64,000 bases of DNA from Hippasteria phrygiana (Eukaryota > Echinodermata > Asteroidea > Valvatida > Goniasteridae): positions 248,001 to 312,000 of the forward strand of contig JAZGUH010000324.1 of assembly GCA_037893225.1 (NCBI GenBank), in the 5' to 3' direction. Below are positions 41,780 through 53,352 of this stretch, in pieces. Under the pieces are notes generated by a model, which did not search any database, was not told the DNA's origin, and was given only the letters and a program-made list of their open reading frames with translations. The first letter of the stretch is position 1; every line of letters starts with the position of its first letter. A program made the position numbers and the translations under genes.

Positions 41780-43202
41780 ATGCCTTCGCAAGCATTCTCC
41801 CCCCGGCGCCTCCGAGCCTTCGAACTGAAAGTCGATGGCAAAGAGGCGCCTAGTGAAGTCTTCAAGGTCCTCCGAGAGGTCGGGGTAATCCCCAAAGACC
41901 ACTTGGAGGCCTTGCAACCTCTCCCTGGCGGCAGATCTGATGTCACTTTCAAGTCTGCCGCATTAGCCCAACGTTTTGGGCCAGTTTTGGCAGAGCGTCC
42001 CGGTTGCCATGTTTCATCTTTTGGCGCCGTGACGCTCGTAACCGTCAAGTTCGTGGAGGTGGACTTGGACGACAATGTCGTCCGGTCCATCCTCTCACGC
42101 TTTGGGAAGGTTCAGAAGGGTAGGTTTCAAACCTACCCGGATGAGCCTTCCGTTTTTACTGGCACCCGGCAGTACCTCATGTCGGATGTCAAGTCCATTC
42201 CGTCGGTTTTCCGCATCGGTAACCGCAACGCCTGGGTGTCCCACTTGGGACAGACCAGGACTTGTGCCCGATGCGGGGACCCTGGCCACACGGCCAATAA
42301 ATGTAACACCGTTAGGTGTTATAAGTGTTTGGAGGTGGGGCACACGTCCTCCGAGTGCCCCAACTCAGTTAAGTGTACATTTTGCGGGGGGGGTGGGGCA
42401 CAACTTCCAGCGGTGCCCCAAATCCTACGCCACGAAAGTTAAGCCCACCAAACGGTGGGCTGATGTAGTGGTGCAGCAGCCAACTTCTCCTGCACCACCC
42501 CCTAGTCAAGAGCCCTCTGCCGCGTCTGCACCCACATCTGCGGAAGCAGGCGTTTCGGAGGGCGCCTCGCCTGTTTCGTCCTCGTCTTCGGACGGGGACA
42601 CTATTTCTGGGGACGACAGCCCGCAGACGTCCTCTTTTAAGTTGCCTCGAGCGTCCTGCCTTGGATGTTCGGGGATTGTAGGTCCGTTTGAGGCGCGCTC
42701 CGAGTGGAATTGTTTCCACTGCGAGCGTGCCATCATTCGGACTACTAGTTTTAGCCTTGTCGGTTGCGCCGGGTGCACGGGTGTTAACTCGCAGCCAACT
42801 TTGGTCTGCGACAAGCCCGCGTGCCTGGGGGCCGCGACCGATAAGGTTAATCCCTTTGTAGTTCCGCGAGGAAGGAGGAAGAAGACGAAGAGGGCTCGTC
42901 CCTCCTCAGATTCGGACTCCCCATCCTCCGGGTCAATTCCCCAGAAACGTTTTTCTGGGAAGCCCGGATCTAAACTCTCCGAATCTTCTGACTCGGAAGA
43001 GGATAGACCCGGGAAGGAGATTCTTCTTCCCCTCTCACCTTTGTTTCCTTCTGTGGAGATTATTCCTACTCAACCTAGCCTGTCCGGCTCCTCGGGGTCC
43101 GGGGAGTCAGACATGGACGAGCAGGGTGGAGATGAGGACGAATTTTTGTCCTCGGCAGAATCTCCCCCTAGCCCAACCCCTGGGGCGGAATCGCCCCCTT
43201 AG
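41780..43202 (+). pseudogene. Retrotransposon ORF1, frameshifted (copy 5)
   Basis: The reading frame matches copies 1-4 to the third knuckle, where the G-run after CTFC has 8 G (42,386-42,393) instead of 7. This one-base insertion shifts the frame. The rest of the protein, including the eight-cysteine cluster, continues intact in the next frame to 43,202. The N-terminal half has several private substitutions (GGRSDVTF, FGPVLAERP, VFRIGN), while the second half is almost identical to the intact copies. A sequencing error in the homopolymer is possible. Confidence 0.88.
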
Positions 43203-43226
43203 ATTTGTTGATCCATAACTTACAAT

Positions 43227-46200
43227 ATGGTCGCCATTCTTACCCTCAATGTACAGGGCATGCGCGGTCCCGTAAAGAGGAGACAAGTTTTTGAGTTGTG
43301 TGGAGATTACGATATTTCCTGTCTTCAGGAATGTCATATCTCCTCCAACTCCGATTTAGCTGCTTGGCAGGCAGAATGGAGGGGCAGGATGTTTGCCAGT
43401 TTTGGCACATCCGCATCCTGTGGCACCATCATCCTTCTGCCTGCTAAAAGCCTCTTCGTTTTTTCTGATCCTTCCTTCGATACTGAGGGGAGGGTCGTTT
43501 CTGGTATTTTGCGTGGTCCTGGAAGCGGGCCGGGTGTGCGTCTTTGCACAATTTATGCCCCCACCAATCCCAGGTCGCGCCGTCTCTTCTTTGCGGGATT
43601 AGGAACACACCTGACGGGTAACTTTCCCGTTGTCCTCACGGGAGATTTTAATTGTGTTTTGGATGTAGAGTTAGACCACCGAGGTTCCGATAACACACGT
43701 TGTGGACTCGGAGCCAAGGAGCTCGGCCATCTACTTTCTGCTTTTTGCCTTCGAGACTGCTGGCGGTCTCTTAACCCGTCTGACTATTCTTACACCTGGC
43801 GCAATGCAGCGAACACATTTTCTAGCCGGCTAGACCGTATTTACGTGTCGGACCCGGTTGATGTTGTGTCTTGCCGGCATAAGCCCTGTTATTTTAGCGA
43901 CCATGATTGTGTAGTTTTGGATTTTCCTTTTCCGGAGAAAACACGTGTTGGTGGAGGTTTTTGGAAAATAATGTAATGTTTCCGTCCTTGCCGACGCGGG
44001 TTTTCAACGGGAATTTAGTTGTGCTTATGCGGGTTGGCGGTCTCTCAAGGAGGGGTACGATAACGAACTCCTCTGGTGGGAGGACGTCAAATCCCGCATA
44101 AAGCGTTTTATTATTTCCTTTTCTTGTCGTTTGGCGAGAAAGAAGCGGAAGCGTAGGGAGTCACTTTTGTCTTCCCTGCGCTCCGTTACTTCTGATCTAG
44201 ATGCCGGGAAGGTGACGCTGCCACTCTTTCCCGGCATAACGAAATCAAGGAGGCCCTTCAAGAATTGGACGACTTCGAAGCAGAGGGTGCCCGGATCCGC
44301 TCGCGGGTTCGGGAACTCGAGGAAGGGGAGAAGCCGTCCAAATATTTTTTTTCATCTGGAATCCTCCCAGGCTCAGAAGAAAATTATTTCCTCCGTCCGT
44401 AACCCACGGGGTGACATTGTTACATCCTCCGGCGGAATTTCCACGGTATATCGAGAATTCTTTCTCGACCTTTTTACTGAAGAGCCTGTGGAGGTTGACT
44501 CCCAGGGACCTTTTCTTGACTCTTTGTCTACACTTGTAGATGAAGAGAGCCGCATTGACTTGGACAGTCCACTTGAATTGTCTGAGCTCGGTGCGGCCCT
44601 TCATAGCATGGCCAACGGTAAGACTCCCGGAGGGGACGGCCTGCCCAAGGAATTCTATGTGATTTTTTGGGACATGGTCGGTCCTGATCTTCTCGGGGTC
44701 TTCCGGTGTGCCTTTGTACTGAACCATTTAGGTGATTCCCAACGTTTAGGAGTCATCACACTTTTGGAGAAGGCTGGGGATCAGCTTGATCCCAAAAACA
44801 AGCGCCCCATCTCTCTCCTTAATGTGGATTATAAGATCCTGTCGAAGGCCTTGTGCCTCCGTTTGGGTAATGTTTTACCTGAAATAGTAGGTCAATTTCA
44901 GACTTGTGGCGTCAAGGGGAGGTCCATCCATGATAATATCAGACTCCTTCGGGATCTGGTAGCATACGTGGATGGAAGGAACCTTGACTGCCTCGTTATT
45001 TCCCTAGACCAGCAGAAGGCCTTCGACAGGGTCAATTGGGATTTCCTTTTTATGGTCCTAGACCACTTTGGTTTTGGGCCGAATTTCCGGCACTGGATTA
45101 AACTGTTATACACAGATATATCCAGTGCAGTCTTGGTGAATGGGGTTGTTTCCGACCCTTTTTTAGTCACGCGGGGTGTAAGGCAAGGTTGCCCTCTCTC
45201 CCCTCTTCTATATGTCCTTTTTATTGAGCCTTTTGCTCAGACTGTCCTCAATGATCGCCGCGTGACTGGTTTGGCAATGCCCGGGGCCAACGGCTTGCAA
45301 TGCAAAGTGTTGCAGTACGCTGACGACACGACCTGCATTGTAAGGGATTGCCAATCTCTCAGGCGGATTTTTGGGATCATTGATGTTTTTTCGCGTGCGA
45401 GCGGGTCTCGCTTAAATCTCGCCAAGTCGAAAGGCTTGGTCTTTGGCTCATGGCCCGATTGCCTTCCCGATCTGGTCCCTATTCAGTGGACCAACGACCC
45501 GATCAAGATCAACGGTGTCTGGGTTGGCAAGGGGGACATGGGCCCTTTTAATTGGAAAGCGCGGCTTCCCAAACTGCTGTCCTCTTTGGACAGCTGGAAA
45601 AGGGGGACGTTTTCCCTCTTAGGTAAGGTATTGCTGGTCAATACCTTAATTCTATCACCTTTGTTTTTTCTGGCTCCGGTTTATCCACTTCCACTTGCAG
45701 TAGAGCGGACTATAAACCGAGCTATTTTTTCCTTCATTTGGTCGGGCAAGACTGAACTCGTCCGAAGGACAGTTCTTGTCCAGTCCCTAGCCAAGGGCGG
45801 GTTGGGTGTTACCAACCTCCGCGACAAATGTGACGCCTTTTTCGTTCTTGGGGTAAAGGCCTTGTTGGGCGATGGGGGCCCACCCTGGAGATTCTTTTCT
45901 CTCTACTGGGTGGCCTTGTCGCTTCGCCGGGTCTTTCCCCCGAATTGGTGGCGGAACGATGTTCCTCACGCTTTTTCGCCCACGGGCTATTATAAGCAGT
46001 TTTGCAAGCTGGTCTTGCTGGCTGTTGAGATTTCCCCGGACATTGATTGGGGGCCGGCATCGGTTCGCAGTCTTTGCGAACTTTTTGCGGGCCAACATCC
46101 CAATCAGCGTCCGGCTTGTGACGTTTCTGACACCGATCAGATGTTTAAAGTTTGTCATGCCTCCAATTTGAGCAACCGACTTCGGGACTTAAATTGGAGG

Positions 46201-46684
46201 ATCGTTTGGGGGGCACTTAAGACTTCTCAACGTCTTCATCGCTGGGGTATAGGGGATGGCAAGTGCCCTCGGGTCGGCTGTGCCGCTCCCGAGTCACTTT
46301 GTCATACCTTTTGGGACTGTTCTTTCGTTTATAATTTGTGGGCTTGGGTTGAGCATCTTGGATGTAAAGCACAAGCCCGACAATGTTCTCTTACACGTTC
46401 CTGTGTCCTTTACGGGTCTGGTGTGGACACTAGCCCGGAGTCCCTTTTGATTTGGTTTTTAATTTGCACGGTGAGGTGGCTGGTTTGGCGTTCGCGTTGC
46501 GAGACATTGTATGATGGATCCCGACAGGACGCCGACCAGGTACTTCTCCGTGTCAAGAATTCAATTAAGGCACGGCTCCAAGCAGACTTTGTCCGGCTGG
46601 ACCCGGACAAAGTTTCGCACCACTTGGTGCGTGCGGGGAGCCGTCTGTACTGTCAGAGACGACCGCTTAGTATTTCACCTTTGA
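43227..46684 (+). pseudogene. Retrotransposon ORF2, multiply frameshifted (copy 5)
   Basis: The endonuclease domain is intact to GGFWK. A 4-bp insertion near 43,966-43,970 then gives a stop at 43,974. Further down there is a one-base deletion near 44,210 (after DLDAGK), an extra T near 44,345-44,352, and an extra C near 46,603. Between the second and third indels about 45 codons are read out of frame, and then the reverse transcriptase resumes (YADD present). The last 25 or so residues are altered. A long frame from 44,131 to 46,698 survives only because the two middle indels compensate. Confidence 0.9.
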
Positions 46685-46806
46685 AGTCCCTTGACTGAGT
46701 CATTTTATGGAGCTTCTGTCTCCCGTCTTTTATCTGCTTGTTCTTATACGTCTTGTTTACTGCTTGTTCCTTGTGATATTTTAGTTCACCGTTTTGGTTG
46801 AAGACA

Positions 46807-46826
46807 GGGGGGGGGGGGGGGGGGGG
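46807..46826. repeat. Poly-G run in 3'UTR of copy 5
   Basis: About 20 G, against 7 in copies 1-4 and about 10 in copy 6. The run forms the 5' arm of the GGGGG/CCCCC hairpin. Confidence 0.85.
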
Positions 46827-47667
46827 TCGTACCCCCTCATGGTGATGCATGGGTAGCGAGGCTACACTGTCTTCGTGTAATGTTCTTGTTTTGTGTTTGT
46901 TTTTTGGTGTTCAAATGTAGTCAGGGGTAGGGGGGCTCGAAGCCTCACGATTCTAGGTATAGCGTGGCTATCCTACCCCGGGGACTTTAGAAGTCCCCGA
47001 AACTTAAAAATAGGATTTCGTGTGTGTTTTTCTCTCCGAGTCTTTTCCCGTCTTTCAGCGTTTTTCGAGTGGCATTTTGCCCAATATTTTTGCAGGGTTG
47101 GTTATTTACAGTTTGTAGACCAACCTGGTCATTCTTTTCGTTGATATTTTGGTATATCTGTTGAGTTTTTAGAGGGTTTTGGTGGTAGTTTTGGTTGCTG
47201 CTGTGGTGTATAAGTTCTAAACACAGCAGCCGCGTTTCTTTTGTTTGCACGTGGGGCTTGTGGCAGTGCATAGCCCTACGTAGCCTTTGTTAAGCTTTTT
47301 TTGTTCAGTGCACAGCCCCCAGTCTTCGGTTACGTAAGCATCCGGAGTACTGTGTGGGCTGTGTTATTTCCTTTCAATAGGCAGGCACAGGTGTTGCCCT
47401 GCCTTCTTTTTCAGCACTGTCAAGTAGACAGTGCCTGTATATATATATATATACATAATTAACAGCCTGTTCGCCTTGCTATCTGCAGCGAGATAGCAAG
47501 GAATTCATTTTCTTTCGGCACCAATACAAGTGTTATTGGTGCCATTTGTATTATCCAAGTAGGATAATTTTATTCGTTTAACCGGTCTAGGCAGTTGCTA
47601 GCCGGTTGTTTTCCCTACCCCAGTTGGGTTAGTTTTTCTTTGCTTTTCTCTTCGCCTTTCGTTTGGA

Positions 47668-49547
47668 ATGCCCCAACAAGCATTCTCCCACCGGCGCCTC
47701 CGAGCCTTCGAACTGAAAGTCGATGGCAAAGAGGCGCCTAGTGAAGTCTTCAAGGTCCTCCGAGAGGTCGGGGTAATCCCCAAAGACCACTTGGAGGCCT
47801 TGCAACCTCTCCCTGGCGGCAGATTTGACGTCACTTTCAAATCTGCCGCATTAGCCCAACGTTTTGGGCCAGTTTTGGTAGAGCGTCCTGGTTGCCATGT
47901 ATCATCTTTTGGCGTCGTGACGCTCGTAACAGTCAAGTTCGTGGAGGTGGACTTGGACGACAATGTCGTCCGGTCCATCCTCTCACGCTTTGGGAAGGTT
48001 CAGAAGGGTAGGTTTCAAACCTACCCGGATGAGCCTTCCGTTTTTACTGGCACCCGGCAGTACCTCCTGTCGGATGTCAAGTCCATTCCTTCGGTTCTCC
48101 GCACCGGGAACCGCAACGCCTGGGTGTCCCATTTGGGACAGACCAGGACTTGTGCCCGATGCGGGGACCCTGGCCACACGGCCAATAAATCGTCACCGTT
48201 TTCACGAACTGACACTCACGCGCACTTGGGTGTCAGTTCGTGAAACCGCGTACTGAGTAAATTTCGGTTTCACGAACTGACACTCGGGTGTGCGCGCGCA
48301 CATCGCACACTGACTCGCTAAAGAAGACTTCGTTTTCACGAATTGACACGCAAGCATGTAGCGGAAATACCATTTCAAGAAAAACGCTTTAAAAGCTTTG
48401 ACACGAATCTACTCCATCTGTATACTTGTGGGTTTACAGAAACATTGAACTGAAAACCTCTAAACTCGTGAAATTAAGAATGTTTCAGTTCGTGAAAATG
48501 AAAATGTGGTTAGCGCGCGCTCCCCTACTTGGGTGTCAGTTCGTGAAAACGAAAATTACTCTGTTCTGTAAAATACGCGCGCGCCCTGGCACTCACGCGT
48601 TAGAGAGTGTCAGTTCGTGGTGTTGGTGACGAAATGTAACACCGTTAGGTGTTACAAGTGTTTGGAGGTGGGGCACACGTCCTCCGAGTGCCCCAACTCA
48701 GTTAAGTGTACATTTTGCGGGGGGGGGGGGGGGGGGGGGGCACAACTTCCAGCGGTGCCCCAAATCCTACGCCACGAAAGTTAAGCCCACCAAACGGTGG
48801 GCTGATGTAGTGGTGCAGCAGCCAACTTCTCCTGCACCACCCCTTAGTCAAGAGTCCTCTGCCGCGCCTGCACCCACATCTGCGGAAGCAGGCGTTTCGG
48901 AGGGCGCCTCGCCTGTTTCGTCCTCGTCTTCGGACGGGGACACTATTTCTGGGGACGACAGCCCTCAGACGTCCTCGTTTAAATTGCCTCGAGCGTCCTG
49001 CCTTGGATGTTCGGGGATTGTAGGTCCGTTTGAGGCGCGCTCCGAGTGGAATTGTTTCCACTGCGAGCGTGCCATCATTCGGACCACTAGTTTTAGCCTT
49101 GTCGGTTGCGCCGGGTGTACGGGCGTTAACTCGCAGCCAACTTTGGTCTGCGACAAGCCCGCGTGCCTGGGGGCCGCGACCGATAAGGTTAATCCCTTTG
49201 TAGTTCCGCGAGGAAGGAGGAAGAAGACGAAGAGGGCTCGTCCCTCCTCAGATTCGGACTCCCCATCCTCCGGGTTAATTCCCCTGAAACGTTCTTCTGG
49301 GAAGCCCGGATCTAAACTCTCCGAATCTTCGGACTCGGAAGAGGATAGACCCGGGAAGGAGATTCTTCCTCCCCTTTCACCTTTGTTTCCTTCTGTGGAG
49401 ATTATTCCTCTTAATAAACCTAGCCTGTCCGGCTCCTCGGGGTCCGGGGAGTCGGACATGGACGAGCAGGGTGGAGATGAGGACGCATTTTTGTCCTCGG
49501 CAGAATCTCCCCCTAGCCCAACCCCTGGGGCGGAATCGCCCCCTTAG
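47668..49547 (+). pseudogene. Retrotransposon ORF1, interrupted (copy 6)
   Basis: Intact from ATG 47,668 to the last codons of the first knuckle (GHTANK), where a 441-bp transposon has entered at an AAAT site. After it the second knuckle resumes normally. In the third knuckle the G-run has become 22 G (48,719-48,740) in place of 12 bases, which shifts the frame. The eight-cysteine cluster and acidic tail remain open from about 48,810 to 49,547. The start codon here has no open in-frame extension like the one in copies 1-5, which supports this ATG as the true start for all copies. Confidence 0.9.
48191..48631. mobile_element. Non-autonomous DNA transposon (MITE-like) inserted in ORF1 of copy 6
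   Basis: The ends are inverted: CGTCACC, 5 variable bases, then CACGAACTGACACTC at the left, and the reverse complement with a different 5-base spacer at the right. The flanking AAAT occurs once in the other copies and twice here (48,187-48,190 and 48,632-48,635), a 4-bp target-site duplication. The core motif 'cacgaactgacac' recurs inside several times in both orientations (for example near 48,276, 48,336 with one change, and inverted near 48,535). There is no coding capacity. Superfamily not assigned. Confidence 0.85.
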
Positions 49548-49571
49548 ATTTGTTTATCCATAACTCACGAT

Positions 49572-52500
49572 ATGGTCGCCATTCTTACGCTTAATGTAAA
49601 TGGCATGCGCGATCCCGTAAAGAGGAGACAAGTTTTTGAGTTGTGTGGAGATTACGATATTTCCTGTCTTCAGGAATGTCATATCTCCTCCAACTCCGAT
49701 TTAGCTGCTTGGCAGGCAGAATGGAAAGGCAGGATGTTTGCCAGTTTTGGTACATCCACATCCTGTGGCACCATCATCCTTCTGCCTGCTAAAAGCCTCT
49801 TCGTTTTTTCTGATCCTTCCTTCGATACTGAGGGGAGGGTCGTTTCTGGTATTTTGCGTGGTCCTGGAAGCGGGCCGGGTGTGCGACTTTGCACAATTTA
49901 TGCCCCCACCAATCCCAGGTCGCGCCGTCTCTTCTTTGCGGGATTAGGAACATACCTGACAGGTAACTTTCCCGTTGTCCTCACGGGAGATTTTAATTGT
50001 GTTTTGGATGTAGAGTTAGACCACCGAGGTTCCGATAACACACGTTGTGGAATCGGGGCCAAGGAGCTCGGATATCTACTTTCTGCTTTTTGCCTTCGAG
50101 ACTGCTGGCGGTCTCTTAACCCGTCTGACTATTCTTACACCTGGCGCAATGCAGCGAACACATTTTCTAGCCGGCTAGACCGTATTTACGTGTCGGACCC
50201 GGTTGATGTTGTGTCTTGCCAGCATAAGCCCTGTTATTTTAGCGACCATGATTGTGTAGTTTTGGATTTTCCTTTACCGGAGAAAACACGTGTTGGTGGA
50301 GGTTTTTGGAAATGTAATGTTTCCGTCCTTGCCGACGCGGGTTTTCAACGGGAATTTCGTTGTGCTTATGCGGGTTGGCGGTCTCTCAAGGAGGGGTACG
50401 ATAACGAGCTCCTCTGGTGGGAGGACGTCAAATCCCGCATCAAGCGTTTTATTATTTCCTTTTCTTGTCGTTTGGCAAGAAAGAAGCGGAAGCGTAGGGA
50501 GTCACTTTTGTCTTCCCTGCGCTCCGTTACTTCTGATCTAGATGCCGGGAAGTGTGACGCTGCCACTCTTTCCCGGCATAACGAAATCAAGGAGGCCCTT
50601 CAAGAATTGGACGACTTCGAAGCAGAGGGTGCCCGGATCCGCTCGCGGGTTCGGGAACTCGAGGAAGGGGAGAAGCCGTCCAAATATTTTTTTCACCTGG
50701 AATCCTCCCAGGCTCAGAAGAAAATTATTTCCTCTGTCCGTAACCCACGGGGTGACATTGTTACATCCTCCGGCGGAATTTCCACGGTATATCGAGAATT
50801 CTTTCTCGACCTTTTTACTGAAGAGCCTGTGGAGGTTGACTCACAGGGACCTTTTCTTGACTCTTTGTCTACACTTGTAGATGAAGAGAGCCGCATTGAC
50901 TTGGACAGTCCACTTGAATTGTCTGAGCTCGGTGCGGCCCTTCATAGCATGGCCAACGGTAAGACTCCCGGAGGGGACGGCCTGCCCAGGGAATTCTATG
51001 TGATTTTTTGGGACATGGTCGGTCCTGATCTTCTCGGGGTCTTCCGGTGTGCCTTTGTACTGAACCATTTAGGTGATTCCCAACGTTTAGGAGTCATCAC
51101 ACTTTTGGAGAAGGGTGGGGATCAGCTTGATCCCCAAAACAAGCGCCCCATCTCTCTCCTTAATGTGGATTACAAGATCCTGTCGAAGGCCTTGTGCCTC
51201 CGTTTGCGTAATGTTTTACCTGAAATGGTAGGTCAATTTCAGACTTGTGGCGTCAAGGGGAGGTCCATCCATGATAATATCAGACTCCTTCGGGATCTGG
51301 TAGCATACGTGGATGGAAGGAACCTTGACTGCCTCGTTATTTCCCTAGACCAGCAGAAGGCCTTCGACAGGGTCAATTGGGATTTCCTTTTTAAGGTCCT
51401 AGACCAATTTGGTTTTGGGCCGAATTTCCGGCACTGGATTAAACTGTTATACACAGATATATCCAGTGCAGTCTTGGTGAATGGGGTTGTTTCCTACCCT
51501 TTTCTAGTCACGAGGGGTGTAAGGCAAGGTTGCCCTCTCTCCCCTCTTCTATATGTCCTTTTTTATTGAGCCTTTTGCTCAGACTGTCCTCAATGATCGC
51601 CGCGTGACTGGTTTGGCAATGCCCTGGGCCAACGGCTTGCAATGCAAAGTGTTGCAGTACGCTGACGACACGACCTGCATTGTAAGGGATTGCCAATCTC
51701 TCAGGCGGCTTTTTGGGATCATTGATGTTTTTTCGCGTGCGAGCGGGTCTCGCTTAAATCTTGCCAAGTCGAAAGGCTTGGTCTTTGGCTCATGGCCCGA
51801 TTGCCTTCCCGATCTGGTCCCTATTCAGTGGACCACCGACCCGATCAAGATCAACGGTGTCTGGGTTGGCAAGGGGGACATGGGCCCTTTTAATTGGAAA
51901 GCGCGGCTTCCCAAACTGCAGTCCTCTTTGGACAGCTGGAAAAGGGGGACGTTTTCCCTCTTAGGTAAGGTATTGCTGGTCAATACCTTAATTCTATCAC
52001 CTTTGTTTTTTCTGGCTCCGGTTTATCCACTTCCACTTGCAGTAGAGCGGACTATAAACCGAGCTATTTTTCCTTCATTTGGTCGGGCAAGACTGAACTC
52101 GTCCGGAGGACAGTTCTTGTCCAGTCCCTAGCCAAGGGCGGGTTGGGTGTTACCAACCTCCGCGACAAATGTGACGCCTTTTTCGTTCTTGGGGTAAAGG
52201 CCTTGTTGGGCGATGGGGGCCCGCCCTGGAGATTCTTTTCTCTATACTGGGTGGCCTTGTCGCTCCGCCGGGTCTTTCCCCCGAATTGGTGGCGGAACGA
52301 TGTTCCTCACGCTTTTTCGCCCACGGGCTATTATAAGCAGTTTTGCAAGCTGGTCTTGCTGGCTGTTGAGATTTCCCCGGACATTGATTGGGGGCCGGCA
52401 TCGGTTCGCAGTCTTTGCGAACTTTTTGCGGGCCAACATCCCAATCAGCGTCCGGCTTGTGACATTTCTGACACCGATCAGATGTTTCAAGTTTGTCATG

Positions 52501-53024
52501 CCTCCAATTTGAGCAACCGACTTCGGGACTTAAATTGGAGGATCGTTTGGGGGGCACTTAAGACTTCTCAACGTCTTCATCGCTGGGGTATAGGGGATGG
52601 CAAGTGCCCTCGGGTCGGCTGTGCCGCTCCCGAGTCACTTTGTCATACCTTTTGGGACTGTTCTTTCGTTTATAATTTGTGGGCTTGGGTTGAGCATCTT
52701 GGATGCAAAGCACAAGCCCGACAATGTTCTCTTACACGTTCCTGTGTCCTTTACGGGTCTGGTGTGGACACTAGCCCGGTGTCCCTTTTGATTTGGTTTT
52801 TAATTTGCACGGTGAGGTGGCTGGTTTGGCGTTCGCGTTGCGAGACATTGTATGATGGATCCCGACAGGACGCCGACCAGGTACTTCTCCGTGTCAAGAG
52901 TTCAATTAAGGCACGGCTCCAAGCAGACTTTGCCAGGCTGGACCGGACAAAGTTTCGCACCACTTGGTGCGTGCGGGGAGCCGTCTGTACTGTCAGAGAC
53001 GACCGATTGGTATTTCACCTTTGA
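49572..53024 (+). pseudogene. Retrotransposon ORF2, two one-base frameshifts (copy 6)
   Basis: The endonuclease and the first part of the reverse transcriptase are open to LLYVLF. An extra T in a T-run (about 51,559-51,564) shifts the frame just before IEPFAQ. YADD and the thumb region are then open in the shifted frame, until one T is missing near 52,066-52,070. The last 290 or so residues, including the C-terminal finger, are open to 53,024. Both lesions are in homopolymers, so a sequencing or assembly error is a real alternative. Start region MVAILTLNVNGMRD differs slightly from the other copies. Confidence 0.9.
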
Positions 53025-53352
53025 AGTCCCTTGACTGAGTCATTTTATGGAGCTTCTGTCTCCCGTCTTTTATCTGCTTGTTCATATACGTCTTGTTTAC
53101 TGCTTGTTCCTTGTGATATTTTAGTTCACCGTTTTGGTTGAAGACAGGGGGGGGGGTCGTACCCCCTCATGGTAATGCATGGGTAGCGAGGCTACACTGT
53201 CTTCGTGTAATGTTCTTGTTTTGTGTTTATTTTTTGGTGTTCAAATGTAGTCAGGGGTAGGGGGCTCGAAGCCTCACGATTCTAGGTATAGCGTGGCTAT
53301 CCTACCCCGGGGACTTTATAATTAGAAGTCCCCGAAACTTAAAAATAGGATT

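Larger units (their letters stand above)
41156..47011 (+). mobile_element. Tx1-like retrotransposon, copy 5 (defective)
   Basis: 5,856 bp. The 5'UTR has lost about 30 bp covering the ACGTAGGGCT hairpin. There is one indel in ORF1 and four in ORF2. The 3'UTR G-run has grown to about 20 G (46,807-46,826). It is inactive but still collinear with its neighbours. Confidence 0.92.
47012..53346 (+). mobile_element. Tx1-like retrotransposon, copy 6 (defective, with inserted transposon)
   Basis: 6,335 bp including a 441-bp insertion in ORF1. It is the most diverged copy, especially in the 5'UTR and the first codons (MPQQAFSH instead of MPSQAFSP). ORF2 has two one-base homopolymer indels. The 3' terminal stem keeps 8 perfect pairs although its loop grew by 6 nt. 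The right end, 'cttaaaaataggatt', passes into unrelated DNA, so it marks the 3' end of the array. Confidence 0.92.

Noticed and set aside
42075..43202. 375-aa frame in copy 5 as a separate gene
   Set aside because: Its first 110 or so residues are the wrong frame of ORF1. Only after the G-run frameshift does it coincide with true ORF1, so it is a product of the frameshift.
17674..53346. LTR retrotransposon or endogenous retrovirus array
   Set aside because: No LTRs, no protease, integrase or RNase H. APE endonuclease plus YADD reverse transcriptase and a CCHC ORF1 indicate a non-LTR element.
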